A stretch of DNA of 64,000 nt from Rhodoferax sp. TS-BS-61-7 (GTDB lineage Bacteria; Pseudomonadota; Gammaproteobacteria; Burkholderiales; Burkholderiaceae_C): NCBI RefSeq assembly GCF_002943465.1, contig NZ_PTQY01000001.1:558001-622000 (forward strand), written 5' to 3'. Shown piece by piece: positions 17,779 through 27,179 of this stretch (position 1 is the first letter of the stretch; each line of letters begins with the position of its first letter). Both the position numbers and the translations under genes were made by a program. The notes under the pieces are model-generated. The model did not search any database. It worked only from the letters and a program-made list of their open reading frames with translations, and had not been told where the DNA came from.

Positions 17779-20700
17779 ATGGACGCGTCACACATTGCAG
17801 GTTGGGAACATTCTGTGTACTCACGCTCCAGCTTTGAAACCAAGGTGCTCGCCGCATTTGTGGCCGCTGCCTGTGTGGTCTCTGCGCTCATCACAGCCGC
17901 CTGGAAACTGGCCCAAGACGCCACCGACGCCGCCAGTTTGGTGGCGCACACCCACCAAGTGCTGGGCAATGTGGCCTACATCCGTGCGGACACCCTCCAG
18001 ATTGAACTGAGCACGCAGAGCTTTCGGGTCTCTGGTGACCCAGCCCACATCACAGAGCGCGACCTGCGCATTGCGGCCCGCGAGAAGACACTGGCCCAAC
18101 TGCAACAGCTGACTGTGGACAACCCGCCACAACAGGCGCGCTGGTCCCAGCTGCGGGCCGTGATCGACCAACGCTTGGCCATTTCCAGGCAAGTGGAGAT
18201 GCTACGCAAAACACAAGGCATGGAGGCCGCCAACGCCTTTGTCGCCAGCGCTCCCCTGCGCGAGACACGTGCGCTGGTCAATCATTTGTTGCAAGCCCTG
18301 GAGCAGGAAGAAAACCGCTTGCTGTCGGCGCGTGACAAGGAGCAGTCCGCCACCCGGGCCGTAATGGTTTACATGGGGCTGCTGGTGGCCGGGCTGTTGT
18401 TCGCCTTGCTGGCGGCCACCTATGTGCTGATACGGCGCCAGCTGCAAGACACCCGGGCCAGCCAGCGCGCCCTGGCGGACAACGAAAGAAACCTGGCCAC
18501 CACGCTGAATTCGATTGGCGACGCGGTGCTGGCGACCGATTTGCAAGGCCGTGTCAGGCGCATGAATCCGGTGGCGGAGCAACTGACTGGCTGGGACCTG
18601 GAGGCCGCTGTCGGCAAACCCGTGATCGAAGTTTTTCACATCGTCCACGAATACACGCGTGCCCCCGCGCCTGACCCGGTGGCCCAGGTACTGGCGACCA
18701 ACGAAGTGCAGCAACTGGCCAACCACACGGTCCTGGTGGCGCGCGACGGGCGTGAATGCCCCATTGCCGACAGCGCAGCGCCCATCCGCAACGGCGAAGG
18801 CCAAATGACGGGGGTCGTGCTGGTGTTTCGCAATGAAACAGTGGCACGCCGGGCCCAGCGTGCCATTCATGACTACAACACCTTGTTGGAACAGCGGGTG
18901 CAGGAGCGAACGCTGCAATTGCATGAGAGTGAAGGCCATTTGCAAAGCGTGATCAGCAATGTGCCCGCCATGATTGCGTATGTGGACGCGCAGCAGCGGT
19001 ATGTGTATGTCAACCAGCAGTACCGCGAACGGTTTGCCCCGGAGCACGCCGACATCACCGGCTGCAACGTGCGCGAAATTTTGGGGGAAACACGCTACGC
19101 GATTGCCGCCCCGCTGATTGCCAAAGTGCTGGCGGGAGAAAACCAGACCTATGACTGGCAGCCCTTTCCCGGTGTGTGGCAGGTCATTCAATACATCGCC
19201 AAACGCAATGCCCCGGGCGAGGTGAGCGGCTACTACGTGCTGGGCAATGACATCACCGCACGCAAGCGGGCGGAGGAAGATATTCAGTCGCTCAACACCA
19301 CGCTGGCACAGCATGTGCGCCAGCTGGAACACGCCACCCGCGCGCTGAAAACCCTGAGTGCAGGCAACCGCGCCATGTTGCGAGCCACCACCGAGCAAGA
19401 CCTGCTGAACCATATGTGCGAGGCCATCGTGAACGCAGGTGGCTACGGCATGGCCGTTGTCTGGTACCGGCTGGACGATCCCCAGCAGTCGCTGCTGGCC
19501 ATGGCCGAGAACGGCTACCCCGATGGCATCGCCGCCTTGCGGCAGCTCAAAGCCACCTGGGCAGACAAGCTCCATGGCCAGGGGGTCGTAGGTGCCGCCA
19601 TACGCAGCGGCCAAACGCAGGTGGTGGCGGATATGGTCACCGATGCCAGCTACGCGCCCTGGCGCGCGCAGGTGCGCGGTGCAGCGTCGGCCCTGGCATG
19701 TCCTATTTGGGTAGACGGCATCGTCATCGGCGCCATGGCCATCTACGACGTGGAGGCCGACACCTTTGGTACCGACGAGGTGGCGCTGCTCGGCGAATCT
19801 GCCGACGACCTGGCCTTTGGCATTACCACCTTGCGCGCGCGCGCCGAGCAACAGAGAACCCAGGACGCGATGTACCAACTGACACGGTATGACGCGCTGA
19901 CGGGGCTGCCCAACGAGACCCAATTCACCGAACTGCTGTCCACCACCATCGCGTCCAGCACACGCAGCGGGCAGTCTTTTGCCGTGCTGCAGGCCAATAT
20001 TGAACGCCTGAGCGAAATCAACGATGCCCTGGGCTTCAGCCATGGGGACCATATGCTGCAGCAGTTTGGGGAGCGCATCAGCGCCGCAGCACCGGCACAC
20101 GCCAGTGTGGCCCGGCTGCGCGGGGACGAGTTCGCCATCCTGCTGCCCGGCAGCGACACCGCGTCAGCGCTGGCAGTTGTGCAGCGGCTTAACGACTTGC
20201 TGGCCCGACCATTCCCGGTGGCAGATATCGCACTGCAGGTGTCCGCCCGCATAGGGGTGAGCCTGTTCCCAGCGCACGGAAACACCCCACACGACTTGTA
20301 CCGCCACATGGACATTGCGGTGCACCAGGCCAAGAAAACGGGCATGCCCCATGTGGTGTTTGACCCGCACCAAAGCCAGGACCAGACCCAACGCCTGAAC
20401 CTGGCAGGAGAGCTGCAGCGCGCGATCGCGGCTGGCGATTTGATGCTCTACCTGCAACCCAAAGTCGAGATGCAGACCGGCCGTGTGTGTGGTGCCGAAG
20501 CCCTGGTGCGCTGGAAACATGCCGAGCGGGGGATCATTCCCCCAGGTGAATTCATTGGTTTGGCCGAACACACAGGCCTGATTAAGCCGCTCACGGAGTG
20601 GGTGATCCAGAGCGGTGTGCGGCTTCTCAAACAGTGGGAAGAGCAGCAAAGCGCCATGCCGATTGCCATGAACCTGTCTGCCCGCAACTTGCGGGACGAG

Positions 20701-21165
20701 ACGCTGCTGGAGCAGATCCGGAACTGGCGTGCCGCTGCGGGGCTGCGCACCGGGCTGCTGGAGCTGGAGATCACCGAGAGCGCAGTGATGGAAGATGCCG
20801 AGCTGGCACTGCGGGTGCTGCAGGGCCTGCAGGCCGACGGTATACCGCTCTACATCGACGACTTTGGCACGGGTTATTCGTCCTTGAGCTACCTGCAGAA
20901 ATTGCCCGTGAGTTACATCAAGATCGACCAGTCTTTCGTTCGGCAGATGCAGACCAACAAGGACTCTGCCCTGATCGTGCGCTCCACCATCGACCTGGTG
21001 CACGACCTGGGCCGCCACACCGTCGCCGAGGGCGTGGAGACGCGGGAACAGTGGGACCTGCTGCTCGCCATGGGCTGCGACATCGCGCAGGGCTACTTCA
21101 TCGCCAGGCCCATGCCGGCGGAAATGTTTCAGGATTGGGTGCGCAGCTACCAAGCGCAACGCTGA
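17779..21165 (+). CDS. CHASE3-PAS-PAS-GAF-GGDEF-EAL cyclic-di-GMP signalling protein
   Basis: A 1128-residue membrane protein. TM1 about 22-42, CHASE3 sensor to ~190, TM2 about 195-215, two PAS domains (~235-365 and ~385-500), a GAF domain (~525-680), GGDEF (~695-855) and EAL (~870-1125). The EAL domain keeps GAEALVRW, MNLSARNL, LEITES and DDFGTGYSSL, so it should hydrolyse c-di-GMP. The GGDEF motif reads LRGDEF, with Arg replacing the first Gly, so cyclase activity is doubtful and the domain may be regulatory. It stands alone; its signal is unknown. Confidence 0.92.
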   Translation: MDASHIAGWEHSVYSRSSFETKVLAAFVAAACVVSALITAAWKLAQDATDAASLVAHTHQVLGNVAYIRADTLQIELSTQSFRVSGDPAHITERDLRIAAREKTLAQLQQLTVDNPPQQARWSQLRAVIDQRLAISRQVEMLRKTQGMEAANAFVASAPLRETRALVNHLLQALEQEENRLLSARDKEQSATRAVMVYMGLLVAGLLFALLAATYVLIRRQLQDTRASQRALADNERNLATTLNSIGDAVLATDLQGRVRRMNPVAEQLTGWDLEAAVGKPVIEVFHIVHEYTRAPAPDPVAQVLATNEVQQLANHTVLVARDGRECPIADSAAPIRNGEGQMTGVVLVFRNETVARRAQRAIHDYNTLLEQRVQERTLQLHESEGHLQSVISNVPAMIAYVDAQQRYVYVNQQYRERFAPEHADITGCNVREILGETRYAIAAPLIAKVLAGENQTYDWQPFPGVWQVIQYIAKRNAPGEVSGYYVLGNDITARKRAEEDIQSLNTTLAQHVRQLEHATRALKTLSAGNRAMLRATTEQDLLNHMCEAIVNAGGYGMAVVWYRLDDPQQSLLAMAENGYPDGIAALRQLKATWADKLHGQGVVGAAIRSGQTQVVADMVTDASYAPWRAQVRGAASALACPIWVDGIVIGAMAIYDVEADTFGTDEVALLGESADDLAFGITTLRARAEQQRTQDAMYQLTRYDALTGLPNETQFTELLSTTIASSTRSGQSFAVLQANIERLSEINDALGFSHGDHMLQQFGERISAAAPAHASVARLRGDEFAILLPGSDTASALAVVQRLNDLLARPFPVADIALQVSARIGVSLFPAHGNTPHDLYRHMDIAVHQAKKTGMPHVVFDPHQSQDQTQRLNLAGELQRAIAAGDLMLYLQPKVEMQTGRVCGAEALVRWKHAERGIIPPGEFIGLAEHTGLIKPLTEWVIQSGVRLLKQWEEQQSAMPIAMNLSARNLRDETLLEQIRNWRAAAGLRTGLLELEITESAVMEDAELALRVLQGLQADGIPLYIDDFGTGYSSLSYLQKLPVSYIKIDQSFVRQMQTNKDSALIVRSTIDLVHDLGRHTVAEGVETREQWDLLLAMGCDIAQGYFIARPMPAEMFQDWVRSYQAQR

Positions 21166-21284
21166 GCCAGGCCACCAGGTCCAGGTAGCGGCAAGGGCCA
21201 GATGCCTCTGGCATGGTGCGAAAATGCGGTGCTGATACTACATGCGTCGACCTCCACGCCCCTCACCCGATACTGCCAACCACC

Positions 21285-22058
21285 ATGAAACTTGCCACCT
21301 GGAACGTGAACTCTTTGGGCGTGCGCCTGCCGCAGGTGCTGGACTGGCTGGCCGCCAACCCTGTCGATGTGCTGGCCCTGCAGGAGCTCAAACTCACCGA
21401 CGACAAATTCCCCGCCGACGCCTTTACCGCCGCAGGCTACCAGGCCCAGTGGTTTGGCCAGAAGACCTACAACGGCGTGGCCTTGCTCACCCGTACCCCC
21501 GCCACCGATGTGCTCAAAAACATCCCCGGCTTTGACGACGACACGGCGCGTGTCATCACCGGCACCGTGGACGGCATGCGCGTGATTGGCGCCTACTTCC
21601 CCAACGGGCAGGAGCCCGGCAGCGACAAGTTTGAGTACAAGATGGAATGGCTCACGGCGCTGCGCCGCTGGGTCAAGGACGAGCTGACCCGGCACCCGCA
21701 ACTGGTGCTGATGGGCGACTACAACATCACCTTTGACGATGACGATGTGTGGGACCCCGAAGCCCTGTTCGAGACCATCCACTGCACTGAAGAAGAACGC
21801 TACCATCTGCGCGCCCTCATCGCCCTGGGCCTGCACGACAGCCACCGCCTGTTTGACCATCCGCCCAAAAGCTTTAGCTGGTGGGACTACCGCGACGCGG
21901 GCTTTCGACGCAACCGCGGCCTGCGTATCGACCACATTCTGGTGAGCGAGGCCCTGCGCCCCCGCGTGACCGCCTGCACGATTGACAAACAGCCCCGCAA
22001 AAACGAACGCCCCAGCGACCACGCGCCGGTGGTGGTGGAGATTGCGCCAACCGCATAA
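21285..22058 (+). CDS. xth: Exodeoxyribonuclease III / AP endonuclease
   Basis: A 257-residue exonuclease III-type enzyme of base-excision repair. Seen: MKLATWNVNSLGVRLPQVLDWL, LQELKLTDD (metal-binding Glu), YNGVALLTR, GDYNITFDDDDVWDP and the end DHILVSEAL...SDHAPVVVEI. The start at 21285 gives the standard N-terminus. A terminator shared with the convergent ntrC gene follows. Confidence 0.93.
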   Translation: MKLATWNVNSLGVRLPQVLDWLAANPVDVLALQELKLTDDKFPADAFTAAGYQAQWFGQKTYNGVALLTRTPATDVLKNIPGFDDDTARVITGTVDGMRVIGAYFPNGQEPGSDKFEYKMEWLTALRRWVKDELTRHPQLVLMGDYNITFDDDDVWDPEALFETIHCTEEERYHLRALIALGLHDSHRLFDHPPKSFSWWDYRDAGFRRNRGLRIDHILVSEALRPRVTACTIDKQPRKNERPSDHAPVVVEIAPTA

Positions 22059-22060
22059 AC

Positions 22061-22088
22061 AAAAAGCCGACACAGGCGTCGGCTTTTT
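22061..22088. terminator. Bidirectional terminator between xth and ntrC
   Basis: AAAAAGCCGAC pairs with GTCGGCTTTTT around a six-base loop, giving a stem with A-run on one side and T-run on the other. It can end transcripts from both convergent genes. Confidence 0.85.
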
Positions 22089-22091
22089 GCT

Positions 22092-22146
22092 ATGGTTTCA
22101 GGAGCTGCTTGCGCAGACCCCAAGCGGGCTAGAGCCCTAAATTGCT
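22092..22146 (+). repeat. Dispersed ~50-bp repeat, copy B
   Basis: Core AGCTGCTTGCGC followed after 11 bases by GGGCTAGAGCCCTAA. It lies between the xth-side terminator and the ntrC stop codon. See copies at 11181, 29445 and 61956. Confidence 0.75.
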
Positions 22147-22151
22147 ATTCA

Positions 22152-23699
22152 TTACTCCAACCCCAGCTCCTGGATCTTGCGGGTGATGGTGTTGCGGCCA
22201 ATGCCCAGTTTGTGCGCCGCCTCGATACGGCGGCCCTTGGTGTTGGCCAGTGCCGCCAGAATCAGGCGCGACTCGAAGCGGCGCGTCAGCGTGTCCCACA
22301 CCTCGGGCTGGCCGGAGCCCAGCAAGGCCACGGCCTCGGTCTCCAGCTCGGCCTCCCAGCCTTCCAGCGGGCCATGCGCAGCCGCGGCCCGGGCCAGCAC
22401 ATGCGACAGGTCTTCGGACTCGTGTGCAGCGGCAGGCACATGGGTGTGCGGGTCCAGCGGCACGTCCTTGAGCTGGGCTTCGGGCGCGGCGGTGAGCACA
22501 GGCTTGGCAACCAGCGGCTCGCCGGACTCCGAACGGCCCAAGCTCACCTCCGGCGGCAAGTCTTTGCGCTCAATCACCTGGGCCGGCGCCATCACGGTGA
22601 GCCAGTGACAGATGTTCTCCAGCTGGCGCACATTGCCGGGGAAACCAAAACCTTCCAGCCAGGCCAAGGCCAGGTCAGAAATGCGTTTGGGCTCCACACC
22701 CAGTTGTTTGGCGCTTTGTTGCAAGAAGTGGCGCGTCAGCATGGACACGTCTTCCTTGCGCTCGCGCAGCGCGGGCAGGCGCAGGCGGATGACGTTGAGG
22801 CGGTGGAACAAATCCTCGCGGAACACGCCATCTTTGACGCGCTGTTCCAGGTCCTGGTGGGTCGCAGCAATCACGCGCACATTCGATTTGACGGCGCTGT
22901 GGCCACCCACGCGGTAGAAATGGCCGTCGCTCAAGACGCGCAGCAAACGGGTTTGCAGCTCAAACGGCATGTCGCCAATTTCGTCGAGGAACAGCGTGCC
23001 GCCATCGGCCTGCTCGAAACGGCCGCGGCGCATGGTTTGTGCGCCGGTGAAGGCGCCACGCTCATGGCCGAAGAGTTCGCTCTCAAGCAGGTCTTTGGGA
23101 ATGGCCGCCGTGTTGATGGCCACAAAGGGGCCATCGGCACGTGGTGAATGTTTGTGCAACGCACGCGCCACCAGTTCTTTGCCGGAGCCCGATTCGCCGG
23201 TGATCATGACCGTCACATTGCTCTGGCTCAGGCGGCCAATGGCGCGGAACACGTCCTGCATGGCGGGCGCCTGGCCCAGCATCTCGGGCGACTCGGCCAT
23301 GCGCTCTTCGCTGACCTCTTCCCGCTGGCTTTCTTCCACCGCGCGGCGAATCAACTCCACCGCTTTGGGCAAATCGAAAGGTTTGGGCAGGTACTCAAAC
23401 GCGCCACCCTGGAAGGCACTCACGGCGCTGTCCAGGTCCGAGAAGGCCGTCATGATGATGACGGGCAAACCGGGGTGTTTGGCTTTGACCTTTTCAAGCA
23501 GGTCCAGGCCCGAACCGCCGGGCATGCGGATATCGCTGACCAGGATTTGGGGGCCTTCGTCGTCCGCGGCCGTGGCCAGGGCACTCAGTACATCGCGTGG
23601 ATTGGAAAAGCTGCGCGTGGGCAAATGCTCGCGCAACAGCGCCTTCTCCAGCACGAAGCGGATGGACTGGTCATCATCTACGATCCAAATCGGCTTCAT
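22152..23699 (-). CDS. glnG: Nitrogen regulator NtrC (NR-I), sigma-54 activator
   Basis: A 515-residue enhancer-binding protein. Receiver 1-120 (IWIVDDDQ; phospho-Asp in LVSDIRMPG; KPF). AAA+ domain about 140-375 with Walker A GESGSGKE, the sigma-54-contact loop GAFTGA and FLDEIGDM. The C-terminal Fis-type helix-turn-helix ends ...AAHKLGIGRNTITRKIQELGLE. It activates nitrogen-starvation promoters after phosphorylation by NtrB, encoded just upstream. The start at 23699 (MKPIWIVDDD) is chosen over an ATG four codons earlier. The ~80-residue linker before the HTH is longer than in enterics. Confidence 0.95.
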   Translation of the reverse strand: MKPIWIVDDDQSIRFVLEKALLREHLPTRSFSNPRDVLSALATAADDEGPQILVSDIRMPGGSGLDLLEKVKAKHPGLPVIIMTAFSDLDSAVSAFQGGAFEYLPKPFDLPKAVELIRRAVEESQREEVSEERMAESPEMLGQAPAMQDVFRAIGRLSQSNVTVMITGESGSGKELVARALHKHSPRADGPFVAINTAAIPKDLLESELFGHERGAFTGAQTMRRGRFEQADGGTLFLDEIGDMPFELQTRLLRVLSDGHFYRVGGHSAVKSNVRVIAATHQDLEQRVKDGVFREDLFHRLNVIRLRLPALRERKEDVSMLTRHFLQQSAKQLGVEPKRISDLALAWLEGFGFPGNVRQLENICHWLTVMAPAQVIERKDLPPEVSLGRSESGEPLVAKPVLTAAPEAQLKDVPLDPHTHVPAAAHESEDLSHVLARAAAAHGPLEGWEAELETEAVALLGSGQPEVWDTLTRRFESRLILAALANTKGRRIEAAHKLGIGRNTITRKIQELGLE

Positions 23700-23727
23700 G
23701 TTGTGGCGCACCCTTGTGTTCTTGTGT

Positions 23728-24834
23728 TTACGGTAACGGAATCAGAATCTTGAAGTCCGTTCGGCCCGGCACGCTATCGACTTCGATCAGGCCGTGGTGT
23801 TGCTGAACAAAGGTTTGTGCCAATGTCAGCCCCAGCCCCGAACCACCTTCTCTGCCCGACACGAGCGGGTAAAAAATGCGGTCCCTGATCGAATCTGGCA
23901 CGCCAGGTCCGTTGTCGATCACATGCAATTCCAATGCCAACCGATAACGCTGTTTACCGAACGTTACTTGCCGGGTCACACGCGTGCGAAACGTGAGGTT
24001 GGCATCCCCCGCAGCAATGCGCTCTGCGAGCGCCTGGCAGGCGTTGTGGGCGATGTTGAGCACGGTCTGGATCAGCTGTTCGCGGTCGCCTCGAAACTCG
24101 GGAATGGACGTGTCGTAATCGCGCACGACACGCAAGCCGCGCGGGAACTCCGCGAGGATGAGGGAGCGCACACGCTCGCACACTTCATGGATGTTCACGT
24201 CGCCCACGAGGTGCGGGCGGCGGTGTGGGGCCAGCAGGCGGTCCACCAGGCTTTGCAGGCGGTCCGCTTCGTGGATGATGACCTGCGTGTACTCGATCAG
24301 CTCGGGCGACTCCATCTCCATTTCAAGCAGCTGCGCGGCACCACGGATGCCGCCCAACGGATTCTTGATTTCGTGGGCCAGGTTGCGGATCAGTTCCTTG
24401 TTGGTCTGGGCCTGCTCGGCCAGGCGCTCTTCGCGGTCTTGCCGCGCCTGCTGCTCCAGCGGCACCATCTCGATGATGATGTCTTCCGATTGTTCGGTGC
24501 GGGTCACGATCACATGCACGGGCATGGGTTCATGCGCAGCACGCTTGAGCCAGGCGTCGTAACGCAGCGCGGCAAAGGCGTTCTCTGAGGCGCCTTCCAA
24601 GGCGCTTTGCAAAGACGCGGGCTCGGTAAACAGCTCGGCAAAACTGGAGCCCAGCAGCATGCGGCGGGAGGTACCCAAGGCGTCCTCCAGGGCGGCATTG
24701 GAGAACAACACACGGGCATCCACATGGACCACGGCTACCAAAGTGGCGAGCAGGTCAAAAGACGCAAAGTATTCAGAAACGAATTCGGGTCGGTTCACGG
24801 CAAGAGACTTGGGAAGGCTGCGCGCCGCAGGCAC
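23728..24834 (-). CDS. glnL: Nitrogen sensor kinase NtrB (NR-II)
   Basis: A 368-residue cytoplasmic kinase. PAS-like domain ~20-135, H-box LIRNLAHEIKNPLGGIRGAAQLL with the phospho-His, N-box QTVLNIAHNACQAL, and glycine-rich ATP lid GREGGSGLGLTLAQTFVQQHHG. It phosphorylates or dephosphorylates NtrC under control of PII proteins. It lies 28 bp before ntrC and 12 bp after the small secreted-protein gene, so is part of the glnA operon. Confidence 0.94.
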   Translation of the reverse strand: MPAARSLPKSLAVNRPEFVSEYFASFDLLATLVAVVHVDARVLFSNAALEDALGTSRRMLLGSSFAELFTEPASLQSALEGASENAFAALRYDAWLKRAAHEPMPVHVIVTRTEQSEDIIIEMVPLEQQARQDREERLAEQAQTNKELIRNLAHEIKNPLGGIRGAAQLLEMEMESPELIEYTQVIIHEADRLQSLVDRLLAPHRRPHLVGDVNIHEVCERVRSLILAEFPRGLRVVRDYDTSIPEFRGDREQLIQTVLNIAHNACQALAERIAAGDANLTFRTRVTRQVTFGKQRYRLALELHVIDNGPGVPDSIRDRIFYPLVSGREGGSGLGLTLAQTFVQQHHGLIEVDSVPGRTDFKILIPLP

Positions 24835-24846
24835 GCAGCGACAGGC

Positions 24847-25359
24847 TTATTTGACGGAGGCCAGGGGCGCGTTGGATGCGGGCACACGACCCAGTTCGCG
24901 GCGAATGCCGGCAATGTCGCTCTCGTTGCGGGCAATAGCGGCCTTAAGCTCGGCCACCCGGTCCAGGTATTTTTGGTGGTTGCGCGCCTCGGGCCCTAGC
25001 TTTTCGGGCTCGCCATTGTTGTATTCCTTGACGAGCTCAATCTGGCGCGCCTCGGCCTTTTTCAGCTCGGCTTCCAGAATCAGGCGGGCATCGGAGTCCT
25101 TGGCACGCTGGTCGGACGAATCAATACGTGGCGCCGCAGCTCCGCCACCGCTAGAGGCGACTTTGACTCCAGCGCTGGCCGCTGGCTTGGTGGACTGCAC
25201 CACGGTCACATTACCCCCGGAGACCAGCTTGCAGTTTTTGGCCTGCGCTTCAGTCACCGTGTTGGTGTACTCGTTACCACACCGGTAAATGCGGTCCTGC
25301 GCCAACGCAGAAGTGGCGCACGCCAGAGTCATCCAGGAAATCAAAAAGGTGGTTTTCAT
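24847..25359 (-). CDS. Secreted coiled-coil protein between glnA and ntrB
   Basis: A 170-residue protein with a signal peptide (MKTTFLISWMTLACATSALAQ). The start of the mature part (DRIYRCGNEYTNTVTEAQAKNCKLV) has two Cys and resembles the DUF4124 module. A low-complexity linker follows, then a charged helix (~105-160) likely to form a coiled coil. It sits between the glnA terminator and ntrB, so could be made at low level with ntrBC. Function unknown; such a gene in this spot is seen in related betaproteobacteria as far as I recall. Confidence 0.75.
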   Translation of the reverse strand: MKTTFLISWMTLACATSALAQDRIYRCGNEYTNTVTEAQAKNCKLVSGGNVTVVQSTKPAASAGVKVASSGGGAAAPRIDSSDQRAKDSDARLILEAELKKAEARQIELVKEYNNGEPEKLGPEARNHQKYLDRVAELKAAIARNESDIAGIRRELGRVPASNAPLASVK

Positions 25360-25483
25360 GCAGTGTCCGCGCCAACAGGGCCTAAGCGCTAGATTCAGTA
25401 TGCGCCAAAAAGTGCCCAAAAACAAAAAGTGCCCCAGTATCCATGCGGATTGGACCGGAATCTGTGTCACTTTGTTCGCAAAA

Positions 25484-25510
25484 AAAAGGACGGCTTGCGC
25501 CGTCCTTTTG
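25484..25510 (-). terminator. Terminator/attenuator after glnA
   Basis: A perfect stem AAAGGACGGC / GCCGTCCTTT with a 4-base loop and flanking A/T runs, 30 bp beyond the glnA stop. It should reduce transcription into the downstream genes, as in other glnA-ntrBC operons. Confidence 0.85.
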
Positions 25511-25541
25511 TCCTGCAGCGCTGCCGTGAAGGCAGCAGGCA

Positions 25542-26957
25542 TTACAGGGAGTAGTACATGTCGTACTCAACAGGGTGCACTGACATGCGGTAACGGGTCA
25601 CTTCTTGCATCTTCAAGTCGATGTAGGCATCGATCATGGAGTCAGTGAACACGCCACCCTTGGTCAGGAACGCGCGGTCCTTGTCCAAGTGTTCCAGCGC
25701 TTGGTCCAGGCTGTGGCACACGGTTGGGACTTTTGCATCTTCCTCGGGAGGCAGATGGTACAAGTCTTTGGTAGCAGCTTCGCCGGGATGGATCTTGTTT
25801 TCCACGCCGTCCAGACCCGCCATCAACAGGGCAGCAAAGCCCAGGTAAGGGTTCATCAATGGATCGGGGAAGCGGGCTTCCACGCGACGGCCCTTGGGGT
25901 TCGCCACAAACGGAATGCGGATGGAAGCGGAACGGTTCTTGGCGGAGTACGCCAGTTTGACCGGGGCTTCGAAGTGAGGAACCAGACGCTTGTAGCTGTT
26001 GGTTCCGGGGTTGGTGATGGCGTTCAGGGCACGTGCGTGCTTGATGATGCCGCCGATGTAGTACAGCGCGAAGTCGGACAGACCTGCGTAGCCGTCGCCG
26101 GCGAACAGGTTCTTGCCGTCTTTCCACACGGACTGGTGCACGTGCATGCCGGAACCGTTGTCACCGTGGTAGGGCTTGGGCATGAAGGTGGCGGTTTTGC
26201 CGTAGGCATTGGCCACGTTGTGCACCACGTACTTTTGCAGCATGGTCCAGTCAGCGCGTTCCACCAGGGTGGAGAAACGGGTGCCGATTTCGTTTTGGCC
26301 AGCGCCCGCCACTTCGTGGTGGAACACTTCAACCGGGATGCCCAGGGATTCGAGGATCAGGGACATCTCGGCGCGCATGTCTTGCGTGCTGTCGACAGGA
26401 GGAACAGGGAAGTAACCGCCCTTGGTGGTGGGACGGTGGCCGCGGTTGCCGCCTTCGAGCTTGGTGCCGGTGTTCCAGGGTGCTTCGTACTCGTCCACTT
26501 CGTAGAACGTGTGGTTGGGGTCAGTGCTCCAGCGCACGCCGTCGAAGATGAAGAATTCTGGCTCAGGACCGAAGTAGGCTGCATCGCCAATACCGGAGGC
26601 CTTCAGGTAGGCTTCAGCGCGCTTGGCAATGGAACGGGGGTCGCGGTCGTAAGACTTGCCGTCCGAAGGCTCAACCACATCACAGTTCATGATGATGGTG
26701 GTTTCTTCGAAGAAGGGGTCGATGTTCGCGGTGTTGGGATCGGGCATGAGCAACATGTCCGACGCTTCAATGCCTTTCCAGCCAGCGATGGAAGAACCGT
26801 CGAATGCGTGGCCGGAAGTGAACTTGTCTTCATCAAAATGCGAGACGGGCACGGTGGTGTGCTGCTGCTTGCCACGGGTATCGGTGAAACGGAAGTCAAC
26901 GAATTTGACCTCGTTTTCCTTCACCATCTTCATTACGTCTGCGACGGTCTTGGCCAT
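25542..26957 (-). CDS. glnA: Glutamine synthetase type I
   Basis: A 471-residue enzyme making glutamine from glutamate and ammonia with ATP. Seen: [32 protein letters not shown], the catalytic loops [22 protein letters not shown] and [17 protein letters not shown], and the adenylylation site LYHLPPEE. It therefore belongs to the adenylylated GSI-beta form. The start at 26957 ([11 protein letters not shown]) is preceded by AGGAG. Upstream lie a sigma-54 promoter and an NtrC box, so it should be induced by nitrogen limitation through NtrBC encoded downstream. Confidence 0.97.
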   Translation of the reverse strand: MAKTVADVMKMVKENEVKFVDFRFTDTRGKQQHTTVPVSHFDEDKFTSGHAFDGSSIAGWKGIEASDMLLMPDPNTANIDPFFEETTIIMNCDVVEPSDGKSYDRDPRSIAKRAEAYLKASGIGDAAYFGPEPEFFIFDGVRWSTDPNHTFYEVDEYEAPWNTGTKLEGGNRGHRPTTKGGYFPVPPVDSTQDMRAEMSLILESLGIPVEVFHHEVAGAGQNEIGTRFSTLVERADWTMLQKYVVHNVANAYGKTATFMPKPYHGDNGSGMHVHQSVWKDGKNLFAGDGYAGLSDFALYYIGGIIKHARALNAITNPGTNSYKRLVPHFEAPVKLAYSAKNRSASIRIPFVANPKGRRVEARFPDPLMNPYLGFAALLMAGLDGVENKIHPGEAATKDLYHLPPEEDAKVPTVCHSLDQALEHLDKDRAFLTKGGVFTDSMIDAYIDLKMQEVTRYRMSVHPVEYDMYYSL

Positions 26958-27002
26958 CAAATACTCCTGTTGCACGGTTGTAAAAAGAATTGCCCTGCCC
27001 AC

Positions 27003-27022
27003 AATGCAGCTTTTGTGCCAAA
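27003..27022 (-). promoter_or_regulatory. Sigma-54 promoter of glnA
   Basis: On the minus strand the sequence reads TGGCACA, four bases, CTGCA: six of seven bases of the -24 element and four of five of the -12 element (consensus TGGCACG-N4-TTGCA), with the invariant GG and GC at correct spacing. It lies about 46 bp upstream of the glnA start codon. Confidence 0.85.
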
Positions 27023-27133
27023 GGCCACGGCCCCGGCAATTAGGCAAACGTCCTTATTTTGCCCTGAGAAAACCCGCATTTTTGATAGTGCACCGTAAAG
27101 AAGCGCGCCGGTAACCCCCTGCGATGCCAACGA

Positions 27134-27175
27134 AGCACCAATTTGGTGCAATCAAAGAATGCACCAAAGACATGC
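27134..27175 (-). promoter_or_regulatory. NtrC binding sites upstream of glnA
   Basis: AGCACCAATTTGGTGCA at 27134-27150 is a near-perfect dyad matching the NtrC consensus (TGCACC-N5-GGTGCA). A second weaker half-site, TGCACC, begins at 27160. They lie 110-150 bp upstream of the sigma-54 promoter, the usual enhancer distance. They also overlap the region just past the stop codon of the upstream cinA-like gene. Confidence 0.8.
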
Positions 27176-27179
27176 CTGT

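Noticed and set aside
18202..20100. Long minus-strand open frame opposite the GGDEF-EAL gene
   Set aside because: Shadow frame with biased composition; the plus strand has clear domains.
25605..27098. Long plus-strand open frame opposite glnA
   Set aside because: Shadow of glnA; no start signal or domain.
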